A DNA stretch of 64,000 nucleotides, taken from Solen grandis (taxonomy: Eukaryota; Mollusca; Bivalvia; Adapedonta; Solenidae). Shown here piece by piece: positions 48,479-60,483 of the stretch. Each line of letters begins with the position of its first letter. Position 1 is the stretch's first letter. The translations under genes and the position numbers were made by a program. The stretch is taken from the NCBI GenBank assembly GCA_021229015.1, contig CM037794.1:44879237-44943236 (forward strand). Direction: 5' to 3'. The notes below the pieces were generated by a model. The model did no database searches. It was not told the origin of the DNA and worked only from the letters and a program-made list of their open reading frames with translations.

Positions 48479-51400
48479 ATGTTGTTGGTCACCAAGATAT
48501 TCGTCGGTACCGTTATTATGGCAACCGCCGGGTTGGTGAAATATGTCAAAATCGCCCATCGTATGGACTGGCTTCCCTCTGGTAAGTAAAATCTTAGTTG
48601 TTTATATTTTGTTACTGATTTGTTTATTTTTACGACGAGTTGAAAGGCTGGGCACAGCAAACGCATAACTTTACCGCGCGTGATGTGATGTTTTTGAGTA
48701 ACATTGTATGAAGGCTGTGTTATGGTGATGCTAATGAGTGAGAAACTTTGTGTGAAGACTGATGTGATACGGTGATGTTTTAAAGTGAATAGCATTATGC
48801 GAATACTGTGTTGTATTAGTTTTTGTGAGTAAGTAACGTTATGTGAAGGCTGTGTTATAGTGATGTTTGTAAGTGAGTTACGTTATGTAAAGACTATGTT
48901 AAAGCGATGTTTTTAATTAAGTGAGTAACCAAAAGTTAAGACTGTTTGTGAGTAACGTTGTGTGGAAAATACTTTGTAGTAACGTTTGTGGCTGACTTAC
49001 GTTATGTGAGGGCTGTGTTATGGTGATATTCGTAAGTAACATTGTGTGAAGACTGAGAAGTCTGTGTTATGATGATATTTATGAGTGAGTAATCTTGTGT
49101 GAAGGGTGTGTTATGGTGATGTTTGTGAGTCACATTTTGTGTCAAAGTTGAGTTATGGGAAGTCTGTGAGTAACATTCTGTGACGGCTGTAATATATTGA
49201 TGTTTGTGAGAAACATTGTATGAAAGCAGTGTTTTGATGATATTTATGGGTCAATACCCTTGTGTGAAGACTGCGTTTAGGTGATGTTTGTGCGAAACAT
49301 TTTGTGAAAGCTGTGTTATGATGATATTTGTGAGTAACATTGTGTTAAGGCTGTGTTACAGTAATATTTATATAGTAATTTTTGAGAGGCTGTGTTAGCA
49401 TGTTTGAGTAACATTGTGTGAAGACTTTGTTACGGTGATGTTTGTAAGTAATTTTTTAGTTATATATAATGTGTATCATTGTGTTAGGGCTTCTGTGATA
49501 TGATGATGTTTGTGAGTAAGTAAGTTTTTTCCAAAGGCTACATTATATTGATTTTTGTAAGTGAGTACCATCATGTGAAGGTTGTGTTATAATGATGTTC
49601 GAGAGTAAGATACATTGTGTGAAGGCTTTGTGATAATGATATTTGTGCGTGAGTAACATTATGTGAAGGTTTTGTTATAAATATGTTTGTGAGTAACATT
49701 GTGTGAAAGCTGTGTTATAGTGGTGTTTATGACAGACAGACAGACAGACAGACAGGCAGACACTTTTATTTCCATTCTCAGGTACAATAGTTGTACAACA
49801 TGAGATATAATATGATAATATCATTGAAGAGGGGGTACAAAACAGTTTACATACAAACATACATATACATACATAATTTCATGGCAGTTATTGGATTAAG
49901 CAAAAAAAAAAACAAAAAAAAAAAAAACGTTAGTTCATGTATTTTCTTTACATTTATAGCAAGAGGAAGATGATGGGGGTAACATTGTGTGAAAGCTTTG
50001 TTATAATGATGTTTATGAGTGAGTAATATTGTATGAAGGCCTTGTTGTAATGATGTTTGTGAGTGAGTAACATTCTGTGACGGCTGTAATATATTGATGT
50101 TTGTGAGAAACATTGTATGAAAGCAGTGTTTTGATGATATTTATGGGTCAATACCCTTGTGTGAAGACTGCGTTTAGGTGATGTTTGTGCGAAACATTTT
50201 GTGAAAGCTGTGTTATGATGATATTTGTGAGTAACATTCTGTGAAGGCTGCGTTATTGTGATTTTTATAAATGAGTAACCTTTTTGAGAAGGCTGTGTTA
50301 TTGCGATGTTTGTGAAGAACATACCGTGAAGGCTGTGATATGAGAATTTTAATTTGGTGTTTTTTGTGAAAAACATACTGTTAAGGAAAAGGTTTTGAAG
50401 ACTTTGTTACGGTGATGTTTGTAAGTAACATTGTGTGAAGACTTTGTTACGGTGATGTTTGTAAGTAACATTCTTTGAAGGATGTGTGATAGTTATATAT
50501 AATGTGTATCATTGTGTTAGGGCTTCTGTGATATGATGATGTTTGTGAGTAAGTAAGTTTTTTCCAAAGGCTACATTATATTGATTTTTGTATGTTGAGA
50601 GTAATGAATTTAATTATGTGAAGGTTTTGTTATAAATATGTTTGTGAGTAACATTGTGTGAAAGCTGTGTTATAGTGGTGTTTATGACAGACAGACAGAC
50701 AGACAGACAGGCAGACACTTTTATTTCCATTCTCAGGTACAATAGTTGTACAACATGAGATATAATATGATAATATCATTGAAGAGGGGAAGTCATATGG
50801 AAGGAAGTTTATTCTTTTGAGTGCTTATTTTAAAGAAAAAAAAAAAAAAAAAAAAAAACGTTAGTTATGTATTTTCTTTACATTTAAAGCAAGAGGAGAT
50901 GATGGGGGTAACATTGTGAAATTTTTATAAGGTTTATGAGTGAGTAATATTGTATGAAGGCCTTGTTGTAATGATGTTTGTGAGTGAGTAACATTGTGTG
51001 AAAGCTTTGTTGTAATGATGTTTGTGAGTGAGTGATATTTTGTGAAGGTTGTGGTATGGTGATGTTTGTGAATGAGTAACATTTTAAGAAAGTTGTGTTA
51101 AAATTATGTTTGTGATTAAGTAACACTGTGTGAAGGCTGTGTTATGGTGATGTTTGTGAATGAGTTATGTTGTGTGAAGTTTGTGTTATTGTGATGTTTG
51201 TGAATGAGTTACGTATTTGTGAAGTGTGTATTGTATTTTGTGATAAGTTACGTGTATAAAGTTTGTGTTGATATGATGATGTTTGTGCGTAATCTGTGAA
51301 GGCTGTGTCATTGCATTTTATTGAGCACCCTTTTAAACTGTTTTTTCTTTGAAAAAGATCGAACTTTGATCGAACGTTGAACTGTAAATATTTGAATGAA

Positions 51401-54400
51401 TGATCTGTTTTCGAACATTTACGCAGTACTGAAGCGTGCACTTTTGAATTTAAATGTTCATTTTATCTGTATTCATGAGCTTGAAATTTGAAACCTGCCA
51501 AAACGTACCCGTCTGGCCCAATAATGAGTTTTCACTCTAATTTACATACGTATGCTTACATATCTCACATTATTACCTTCATTTTCGACAACATAATCGT
51601 CACGATTCAGTGGTTGTTATAATTACGCTGAATAAACACTTCATCTCTATTTATCAATACTTTAATACGTCCCATTCAATTATTTTTTATCAATCATGAT
51701 ATTTCATTAATTAACCACGAATCGGGAGCTCGATAATGACGAGTCAGTAACGTCTTAGATTTTATTAAAATAGATGATATCAATATTTTCATGTTACTTT
51801 TTGCTGAAGACACGGTATTATTTTCTAGATCATGTAATGGTTGGCAAAATATTATAGATAAACTCTATGAATACTGTAAATTATGGGGTATTGAAGTGAA
51901 TGTTGATAAGTCAGCTGTAATGGTGTTCAGGAAGGAGACTAATAGAGAACGTTGTGACATTGTATAAGAATGAAATACTGAAAAACGTTGATGAATTCGT
52001 ATACCTTGGTGTAACTTTAAAATCAAAGAAAGTGCATTGAAAGTATTATACTCATTATATACCCTGTTTGATCATGTTTCGTTATATGTAAAAAAAAAAA
52101 TGTAATTATTTGATTCTATGATTTTACCTGTTTTATGTTACGGTTGTGAAATATGGGGTTTCCACAAAGCTTCTGGTATTGAACGTGTTCAATTAAAATT
52201 CCTCAAACAAATTTTATCGGTTACACACACAAAAAAAAACTATTAATTGTGCCGTATATGGAGAATTAGGATGATTTCCACTTATTATTGTACAAAAATA
52301 CGTTATTCAGAAATTGGCTAAAGAGAATTAAACAGCCAAATAGTTTGCTGTTGATGTAAAGATAATAATGGTGATTATATTCTACAGTGGACTAAAAATA
52401 TAAAAACAATGTTTGATGCTATCGGATTATCGTATCTTTTTTCAAGCAATCAAGTTTGTGCGAAACAGTTGAATATCATTAATACTTGTATATACAGTTT
52501 TTCACACTCTTTAAGTTAACAAACCACCCATTCGATTGTTGAGACATGTTTACAGTCCATGTATATAACACAGTTGTAAGGCAGGGAAACATGTCAATAT
52601 CTCCTGTATCTGCTGGCTTATATGCAAACTAAAATCATCAAGATATGAATCATTCTTTCATAAAACAAAGTGAAATTGTCTGTTAAGCATGTGTAAATAA
52701 TTAAATATATTTACTAGAGCTTATTTAAGAATATTTCATATTGAAGATATTTGTGCACGTGGACGTTTGTCGCAAATTTGACATCGGGGGCCTCCGTGCC
52801 TGAGTGGCTATAATCAACGACAAACTTTCACGTCGCCCCTCGCCCTTGTTGGCTTGAGACTAGGTTTGGTCACTCATAATTGTCATGTGGGGATCTTGAT
52901 ATTTTTTAAGGTTATATTTTTGTGAACCTAGAAATATCAATAAACCTGAATATTTCGTAAAAATGGAATGTGTGCTTATCTGATTTAAGAATTTAAGAAT
53001 AAAATATCGTATTTGGGGTGCCTGGACGCGCTTCGCTTCTCACCGATGCGTCCCGGTTTCATTTCCTGGTCACGTATGTGAGAGGGTACAGTGGTCAGGG
53101 CTCTCCGGATTCCTCCCACAATAATGACAATAGACGCCGCCATCAGAGCTATCAAGAGTGATTCATATAAGTTGTGATAACTTGTTTCGTAATCGTTATG
53201 AATAACAAGTAAATAAACTTCATCGTAGTGTTGGCGGAATTGTAGCCATTTGTTTTGTTTTAGGCCAGTGGTTGAATTCACACTAGAATCATCCTCCACC
53301 TATAATTAGCTGGATGTCACTGTATGACTGAAATACTGTTGTGGCGATAGAAACTCTAAATTAACATCAAACATACTACTGTATGTAATTGCGCTTTCGT
53401 TAAAGACTTCATAGAATATGATTGATAATAGGTCTAGAATTTTGAATGAAATGGAAGAAAATAACATATTTTATCAAAATTGTTATATTGACGGATATTT
53501 TATCTTTATATGATTTCATTATTGTGGATTTGTCATACTTATCTTACATGAATGTTATAGTTGGCCTTTCACAAGACTGGACCGCAAATGAGTCTTTCGG
53601 TTTTTGTCTTCTAAAATGTTGTGTTTTATTGTTACAAAATGAAAAGTTATATATTTTTTGCTGATTTCTTTTTTTTTTTTTTTTTTGGCAGGTTTTTTGT
53701 TTTGGTTGTTGTTTTCATTTTTTTCTTATTTTGTTTATTATTACTTCCGGTTTCAGATTTTTGGACATGCGCATTTCTTTTATTTGGACTAGTGGTATAC
53801 GACATTTACCGTTTACATCCGTATGCCGGACATTCCGTCAGAAGCCTTCTGCAGCAGTATGTGACACAAAAGCTGTTCCTTGTGCTTGGAACCCTACTTC
53901 AATACAGACTCAACCGAGTTTGCAGAAATGTTGAAGAACAGCAAGCCGGACTTCTCAAAAGACTTCTAGCTGAGCACAAGGGAACTAAAGTGTTTGAATA
54001 TTTTAATTTAGAAAATGTTTCTACAGTACAAGATTTCATCTCAAAAGTGCCATTGACTAATTATGAAGTGTATAGACCGTTTGTGTACCAAATCGAAGAA
54101 TTCGGAGATAAAGATGTCTTCTTCCATGGACACACAGACTATATCGCCCTCACGTCCGGAACAACCACGGGTGAGAGTAAGAAATTCCCGAAATCGTTGT
54201 CTTTAATGCGAAATATTGGTAAATGGATTATATTATCTCAGAAACATTTTCTGCAAGTGCCAAAGAACAATTACTTACGGAAATGGCTAGCAGTCAAACT
54301 GCAGCCGTCATTTTGGTACTCTAAGAGTGGTATAAAATGCGGACCAATCAGTGGACTGGCCTCCAAAATGTCGTTAAATATTTATGTCGCTCCAAATGAA

Positions 54401-57400
54401 ACTTGTAATCTTAGGACTGATAATGAAGTGATATATATGAATTTACTCTTCGGTTTGAAGGACCGAGATATATGTAATTTGTTCTTTCCTACCTCGTGTA
54501 TGGCTCTTTTATTTTTCCAAATTTTGGAGCGGAGGTGGGAGCAGATATGTCATGACATTCAATATGGTGACATCACAGGTGACGTAATGTTGACGTCAGA
54601 TCAAAGGACGTTGTTTTTGGGTTACCTAGGGAAAGAGAACCCTCATAGAGCCAACCAACTCCGTGCGGAATTTTCTAAAGGATTTAAGGGAATCGTACCC
54701 AGAATATGGCCAACATGCTCGGGTTTATTCTGCATAGCCTCAGGATCTTTCCTAACTCAAGTATGTTGCATAATTTATAAAACCCTACTTTCGCACTATT
54801 AAAGAATTCACAGCACTGAAGCACTGGTACTAGAACCGCATACCGTCGTCCCTGCTTTTTCTCCTACATGACATATATTGAAACATGGTAAGGAACGGAA
54901 TCCGACATCGATTGGTTACGGAGGTCGGAACTTTGCACAAATTTATGCTACCAATGATTTATATGCGCGGTTTGATCGCTCTGATATTCAGCATATACTA
55001 TAATGAATTATCATCAAAAGGCATCCTTAAAGCAGAAATAAATCGAAATTCCAACAGTTTGTGCGTCATAAAACCCTTCACCTTCCGGTACATATCCGAT
55101 TATGTATCGAGCGATTTGATTTGACGTCATTGAAATTGACGTGAAACTGACATCAGCGCGAATTTTTAAAATAAAAAAGTAAACAATGAGAAGTTCATGA
55201 ACGAAAAAAGTGTCATGTATGACATGTCCAACCGAAAAAGTGCTGTGGTATTTTGACTTATTTACATATTAAAATCATTTTGTACACCACCGTAGTGATT
55301 TAGACTATCTGAAGAAATTGATAATAATTTACACCAGAGGGAGAAAGAGGGTCTGTAATTGACTGTATAAAATAGCGTTTTACAGATTGCGGGAAATTGT
55401 GGGGGTGTATTTACAGTGTCCAATCAGATCGCTTGCTACAAAATCAGTGATATGAACCGAAAATTGAAGGTTTTTTTTAGACTTCTTTGAAGTACAAACT
55501 GTTTCCATTTAGATTTATTTCTGCGTAAAGGGTGCCTTTTGATGATAATTCTTGATAGACTATGCTTGTTGAATATCAGACCGATCGAACCGTGCATACA
55601 AAACAATGGTATTATAAATTAGTGCAAAGTTACAACCTCTGTAATCAAGCGATATCGGATTCCGTTCCTTACCCTGTTTCAACATATGAAATGTAGGAGA
55701 AAAAATAGGAACGGGGGTATGTGGTTCTAGTGCCAGTGTGCTGAAGTCAAACAACTGATCATTTGATACACATTTTTATTGCAGAAATATGGTTATTTAA
55801 TAATTTAAGTATTTTAATGTAGTATGCTTTTTATATCAAACGCCAGTAATTAAGTAATTAATCAATGGGAAAAATACAACTAAGATCGCGGCTTTACATT
55901 TTTAAAGTCCTTTCTAATGAAAACACGCTTATAGTATATATACATGTAGTATGCCAGTCTTTCTGTTCGTCACACATTTATTCGATTCGGACAGCCTCAT
56001 TACATTTACACACACATATATGTCACCTAGTTAGTGTATCAGTAACCATGTATTCATCCAGTTTATCACAGTCGCTGTTGACACCAGTATAGATCACTTG
56101 TCTAGTTTACGAGGCGTCATAACGTTGACCTTAAGACGTTAAGGCAACGTTTAGAGCCCCGCTCATTCAACTTGAACCATGGTGCCAATGCTTAGTATAA
56201 CTGCAATATGCGATGAACGATTTCCGAGCATCATTAGGTGAATTCAAAATCCCGGTGTGGAGAAACAGTTGGAAATATTTTGTTTTTAACTTAGTATTTT
56301 AAACCTTGCCGTTTGTCGATTTTTTTCACATCAGTCCTCGTACAGTCGCAGTTGTATTGTCAATCCTGCTTACAGTAGGTAGAAACAAACTAAGAATCAA
56401 GTCCCATAGTCGGCTGCTTAATTACACAGTACAGATAGCGGGTAACACATGCTTTAATACGTTTAATTTGTATCATTGAAATGTATCTGAATTGTCAAAA
56501 TATATACATATTGTAACGAACCTGCTTATTAGTGTGTAATTTAAATGTTTTCGTCAAAATAATTCTAGTAAAGTTTATCAAAGTTTCTACTTCCGGTTTC
56601 CCGATTCGATGTTTTCAACGCCGGCATTCCATTATTTTAGCCACATCAATATAAAGAAGCATCAAAGCGTAAGTTTAAATAGCTTAATTTATCATATTTC
56701 AATGATTTAATTCATTAATTCGACTTAAATGCTTTAATCACGGTCATTTAGTCTCGCGTATAAGTTGACACCCCTTTGACTATTCTTATTTAACGGAAAA
56801 TGTTTCGCCCAGGAAGATTCTATGTTTTGTCGGTCACGTGACTTGTAGAAAAGTATATAAGGCGGGTCCGCTCAGTTTTTCAGTCAGTCTGTTGTCAACT
56901 GTCATCAGGGTAAGATCTCAGATTGCACAAGTACACCGTTGTTGATTGTTAGGCTTCGGTATCTCGATGCAAGTACTGTCTCCCGAGTAGTCACCTAGCA
57001 TTGTTAGGGGCGAAAAGATTCAGAATATTCTTGAAACCATGGGTTCTGATACACACTGTAATATGGGTTTGGGAGCTCATTTAGCATTAATATCGTTTGC
57101 CTGTCTGTCGGTACAGAGATTGTTACATGGGTAGAGCTTGATCATCCTAGGATATTTCCATTCATCAGCTATTAATATTAGGTGGCCCGAGATATCATTT
57201 TTAGGTGGTTTTCATCTCTTTAATTTTGCATAGCCCAGGCAGGGTTAATTGTAGGGTATTGTAGAGTTTTATATTTATTTTAAACCAATCTTTGTTGATT
57301 ATTTTGTTTGATCCCCGTGATTTTTGTGTCACCATAATCATTTTTATTGAATCATTGGTCTCTAGTCATCGGCTAGATAAGCCTAAGAAAAATTAAGTAT

Positions 57401-59499
57401 ATGTACATATTTAGAAAGTTAGCCCCGATACACGTTACAATATGTTAAGCGAACTGTATGATTACGTTTTAGTCGTGTTCCATTTTCTAAAAATTGTGAA
57501 AAACCGGGGGCCGAAAGGATAGTATAGAACCACTGAGATATCGCTAGGCTCGGAAACAAACTAACCTGAAAAATGATCTATTAAATATTCATTTTGTACT
57601 TGCAGGCAAAGGTATTGAAGGAGAATCTACTAGGGGACGTGCCGATGTTCTCGCCGTTTCACGCTGGGACTGAGACGATGTACGGGATGAATCTGCACTT
57701 GCAGGACCCAGATATTACATATGTTGCTATGACAACGATTAATTTCTTTGAATTTTTACCAATAGAAGACATTAAGAAAGAAAATCCAAGAACATACCTG
57801 GCACATCAGGTAAGCTCTGATGTAGGATAAACAGATGTGGCCAAGAGATGAAAATTTTAATTCGCCAAAAATAACACGAAGTTATATTTCGTGAAGTTTC
57901 CATAATTCACATTTTCTACGATGCAGTATTGTTAAAGAACACAATTTTCATTTGTATTGAGATGTTTGTATAAATTGAAAAGAGAACATGTTTGTATGCG
58001 GCATGACGTCATTTCAGGTGGAGGTCGGACGTCAGTATGAGCTAGTGGTCACGACGTGGGAGGGACTGTACCGATACAGAACGGAAGACGTTGTGGAAGT
58101 GACGTCATTTTACGGCACTATCCCGCGATACAAATTTGTTCGCCGGTGAGAGTTTTAAAACAAAAAAAGGGGTTTCCGTGGTAACTTTTTCAATACAAAA
58201 AGTATAGCCAATGGATTTTTAGCATCAGCTGCTTTGTCGTAAAATGTATTTATATATATATACATGTTGCGAATAAAGCATTTTCACCATAAAACAGAAA
58301 TATAAAGATGATTCAGACTGAACAACAGGTTTGTTGATTGTTTTGTTTAAAATTTTACATAACATAAATAACAGGTCAACTTTGAACATTTATTTTACTG
58401 AATTGATTTTCTCGAGGTAAGACCTCTCAATTTCAATCTGGCCAACATGTGAATAATGCGTGCACACGGTGACATCTAAAACGTGGTTGGTCACCACGCT
58501 GCCTTACTTATGTTTTTTGATACTAAAGAGTAAAAATGCATGCATATACATACTTAAAACATATTGATAAATCTTAGGTCAGGAGACATCCTTGTTTCCG
58601 GAACACTTAGGGTACCGGAAGTCCTCGTGTCGTCTGCTGCGACAGAGGCAGCAGAGAAATGGAAAAAGACAATCTTGGATTTGACTTCATCTGAAAGTCT
58701 ACATCTCGATATTATCAAGGGTAAATTTTCACTCAATTTCTTTTCCTTCTTTAAATTGCGTTCCTTTCTGTTGCATAAAAATTGCTTTCGTGTATCTATA
58801 TAATTACAAGCATAGAATCACTGATTAAAATATCTTAATAAATGTTACAAAATCAACAACTTAACAATTTTATATGGTCAGTATGTTACAATTGCTGCTA
58901 CTGCTGTTTTTGCTGCTGCTTAAAATGACGGTAAAAAGGATATTTTTCATTTTTCAGGAACTATATCTGAGAAACATTCATTTGTCTTGTTTGCCGAAGT
59001 CCAAAACGACGACGTTTTAACGGATGAAGAAAAATACCAAGTAATAGGCCTACTCCTCTTCCAATAATCGCGTTTATCTTTCAATGTTGGATAAGACAAT
59101 TTTTTTTTTAATGTGCCTTTTCCTTTATAAATAAAGTATGTACAACTTAAGGCTTTCAGCATTTAGACATCTATTCGAGAAGATGTAAATATTGAATAAG
59201 TTTACATCTTTATTTATAATGACCTGTAAATATGTTTTAATTGATTCATTATCACCATTTCCTTTTTTATTCAGGTTGACGAGATACTGGTCCATCGGCA
59301 CGAGGTTTATGCCAAATTTAGAGCGAATGGCCGCATAAATCCGGTAAAAGTTATTCAAATGAAACCTGGGACTTTTGATCGTTTCAGGGAAAATATTCTT
59401 CGGAACAATTCGGATATATCCGGAATGCAATACAAACTTCCACGTATTATTAGACAAAGGGAGTGTGTTGAGTTTCTATTAAGTAATGAAATAAGGTGA
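48479..59499 (+). CDS. GHDC: GHDC, GH3-domain-containing protein (animal GH3 family), complete
   Basis: Seven exons: 48479-48581, 53757-54760, 57606-57809, 58018-58145, 58578-58720, 58958-59040, 59275-59499. All are GT-AG and in phase: 629 residues and stop TGA. Residues 1-60 contain two hydrophobic segments (around IFVGTVIMATAGLV and FWTCAFLLFGLVVY), suggesting membrane anchoring. The GH3 adenylate-forming fold follows: motif I TSGTTTGESKKFP near residue 167, a motif-II-like HAGTETMYGMNL in exon 3, a motif-III-like LYRYRTEDVVEV in exon 4, and the C-terminal domain with PGTFDRFREN and MQYKLPR. Plant GH3 enzymes conjugate amino acids to acyl acids; the substrate of animal GHDC is not known to me. 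Plant motif III usually reads YR-x-GD; here the Gly is Glu. The hydrophobic run after base 53621 is intronic pyrimidine tract, not protein. Poly(A) signal AATAAA at 60350-60355. Confidence 0.93.
48670..51310 (+). repeat. Large minisatellite, about 40-bp unit, with higher-order duplication (GHDC intron 1)
   Basis: Dozens of degenerate units of GTGTGAAGGCTGTGTTATGG plus TGATGTTTGTGAGTAACATT. A block of nearly 1 kb is itself duplicated: GACAGACAGACAGACAGACA at 49728 recurs at 50686 with the following 100 bp, and CTGTGACGGCTGTAATATAT at 49169 recurs near 50072. Long A-runs at 49900-49927 and 50838-50858 sit at matching places. Reverse-strand open frames of 60-140 codons here are by-products of the repeat. 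Confidence 0.85.
51770..52500 (+). pseudogene. LINE (non-LTR retrotransposon) reverse-transcriptase relic
   Basis: Translated pieces resemble the end of a LINE reverse transcriptase: LLFAEDTVLFS (the usual ADD reads AED), then LYEYCKLWGIEVNVDKSAV and MVFRKE; after a frameshift, VDEFVYLGVTLKSKK; then LPVLCYGCEIWGFHKASGIE and VQLKFLKQILSV; then FPLIIVQKYVIQKLAKEN. At least two frame changes and stops show it is dead. It lies in GHDC intron 1, sense orientation. Confidence 0.85.
52788..52900 (+). repeat. SINE family A, head fragment
   Basis: GGGCCTCCGTGCCTGAGTGGC (A box) and CGTCGCCCCTCGCCC match the head of family A; the body breaks off after TTGTCATGTGGGGATC. Confidence 0.55.
53030..53215 (+). 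repeat. Interspersed repeat family C, copy 2
   Basis: Matches 33790-34012 (CACCGATGCGTCCCGGTTTC, GTGAGAGGGTACAGTGGTCA, CGCCGCCATCAGAGCTATC) with a deletion of about 35 bp in the middle. Confidence 0.7.
53285..53362 (+). repeat. SINE family A, tail fragment
   Basis: TCCTCCACCTATAATTAGCT, GTCACTGTATGACTGAAATA and GTGGCGATAGAAACTCTAAA match the tail end of family A. Confidence 0.65.
54811..55745. mobile_element. Fold-back element, arms about 300 bp (GHDC intron 2)
   Basis: The left arm (54811 to about 55110) and right arm (about 55440-55745) are diverged reverse complements. Outer ends CACTGGTACTAGAACCGCAT against ATGTGGTTCTAGTGCCAGTG; inner matches GGTAAGGAACGGAATCCGA against CGGATTCCGTTCCTTACC. 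The central 330 bp are unique. It begins 50 bp after the GHDC exon 2 donor. A 79-codon open frame in the left arm is not a gene. Confidence 0.85.
55746..56830. other. GHDC intron sequence, nothing recognised
   Basis: No repeat or coding signal stands out between the fold-back element and the promoter-like block. Confidence 0.5.
56834..56909 (+). promoter_or_regulatory. Promoter-like block in GHDC intron 2
   Basis: In order: TCACGTGA (56834-56841), TATATAA (56854-56860), GC-rich GGCGGGTCCG, a start-site-like TCAGTTTTTCAGTC about 25-30 bp downstream, and a splice donor CAGG|GTAAGA (exon end 56909). This spacing is that of a TATA promoter with a short first exon. Splicing to GHDC exon 3 would give a transcript whose first in-frame ATG is in exon 3 (Met of DVPMFSPF). 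Function is inferred. Confidence 0.4.
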
Positions 59500-60375
59500 C
59501 CAAAAAAAAGTACTAACACGCACACACTTTAAATACGGCATTATAGCTATAAGTAGATCAACGTGTCTCGGGTAAACTCGACGAACTTCGCCAACCAATG
59601 AATGTGTTTGGTTTCAGTTTCCGTAGAAAGTTGTCGTCCATTACTCTCAGGATATGTTTAACATGATTAATGTCAACGAAAATTCTCAAAAGAATTCGAA
59701 CAATGTTCTAATGAGGACGGGTACACGGAATCAATATGATTTCTGATCCGGCTTCATTCACATGTGCTTCTGTAACAAATTGTATGCATTGACATATTTG
59801 CTATGCCTGTATACGAGTCTGCGGGTGGAAACAGGTCTAAAAGAAGCTTTACGGGACATATGCTTTTATTTATCCGGTAGATGGAGATTCTCGTAGTTTG
59901 TTTTATATTTCTGATGGCAAATATGTGTTAAGATGACGTCACTTCTTTCTTAAATGTTGTCATTCAGATGAGATTTACGAAACTACTCAATTAATTAAGA
60001 CTTTCATTTTCTCAACATTTTAAAGTTCCAAGATATCCTTATTGACTGACGCGGAGAGTCGTGTCATCCTTAAGAAGTGTTTGTAGTCACCCGATCCAGT
60101 ATTTTCAGTTGGTATATACATAGATAAGTAGTTCTAGACACAAAATTGGGACTTTTAATTTCTGGAAAATCTCACTTTGAGATAATACGTAAAATACGTA
60201 CAGGTCCATTTTCATTTAATAACTTATTGTCATCAAAAACGAACAACAATAGTTTATCGTTGTTTTCCTATTTTGTTCAGGATTTGGGTTGTTAATTTAT
60301 TTGTAAACTAAACACATTTGTTATAATGTACATAGTACTGTATTTTGCAAATAAAACGAACAATTTAACACACGG

Positions 60376-60483
60376 ACTTGACTATTTGAGTTTACCGTCG
60401 CTTCGACAGTATTTCAGTCATATAGCGACGTCGAGCTAATTACAGGTGGAGGAAGACCCCGAATGCACGGAGGCATCCGGGTA
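60376..60483 (-). repeat. SINE family A, tail fragment
   Basis: TTGAGTTTACCGTCGCTTCG, GCTAATTACAGGTGGAGG and ACCCCGAATGCACGGAGGC match the 36898 copy closely; it breaks off at the CCGGGTAC site. It starts 20 bp after the GHDC poly(A) signal. Confidence 0.75.

Noticed and set aside
49847..51441. Reverse-strand open frames rich in His, Thr, Asn and Ser
   Set aside because: All fall in the minisatellite in GHDC intron 1 and are read through repeat units in several frames.
53621..53756. Very hydrophobic N-terminus in frame with the large GHDC exon
   Set aside because: It is a T-rich polypyrimidine tract followed by a TTTCAG acceptor. The true first exon is at 48479-48581, which joins in phase.
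54885..55124. 79-codon open frame after GHDC exon 2
   Set aside because: It lies in the left arm of the fold-back element, and the right arm gives no matching protein.
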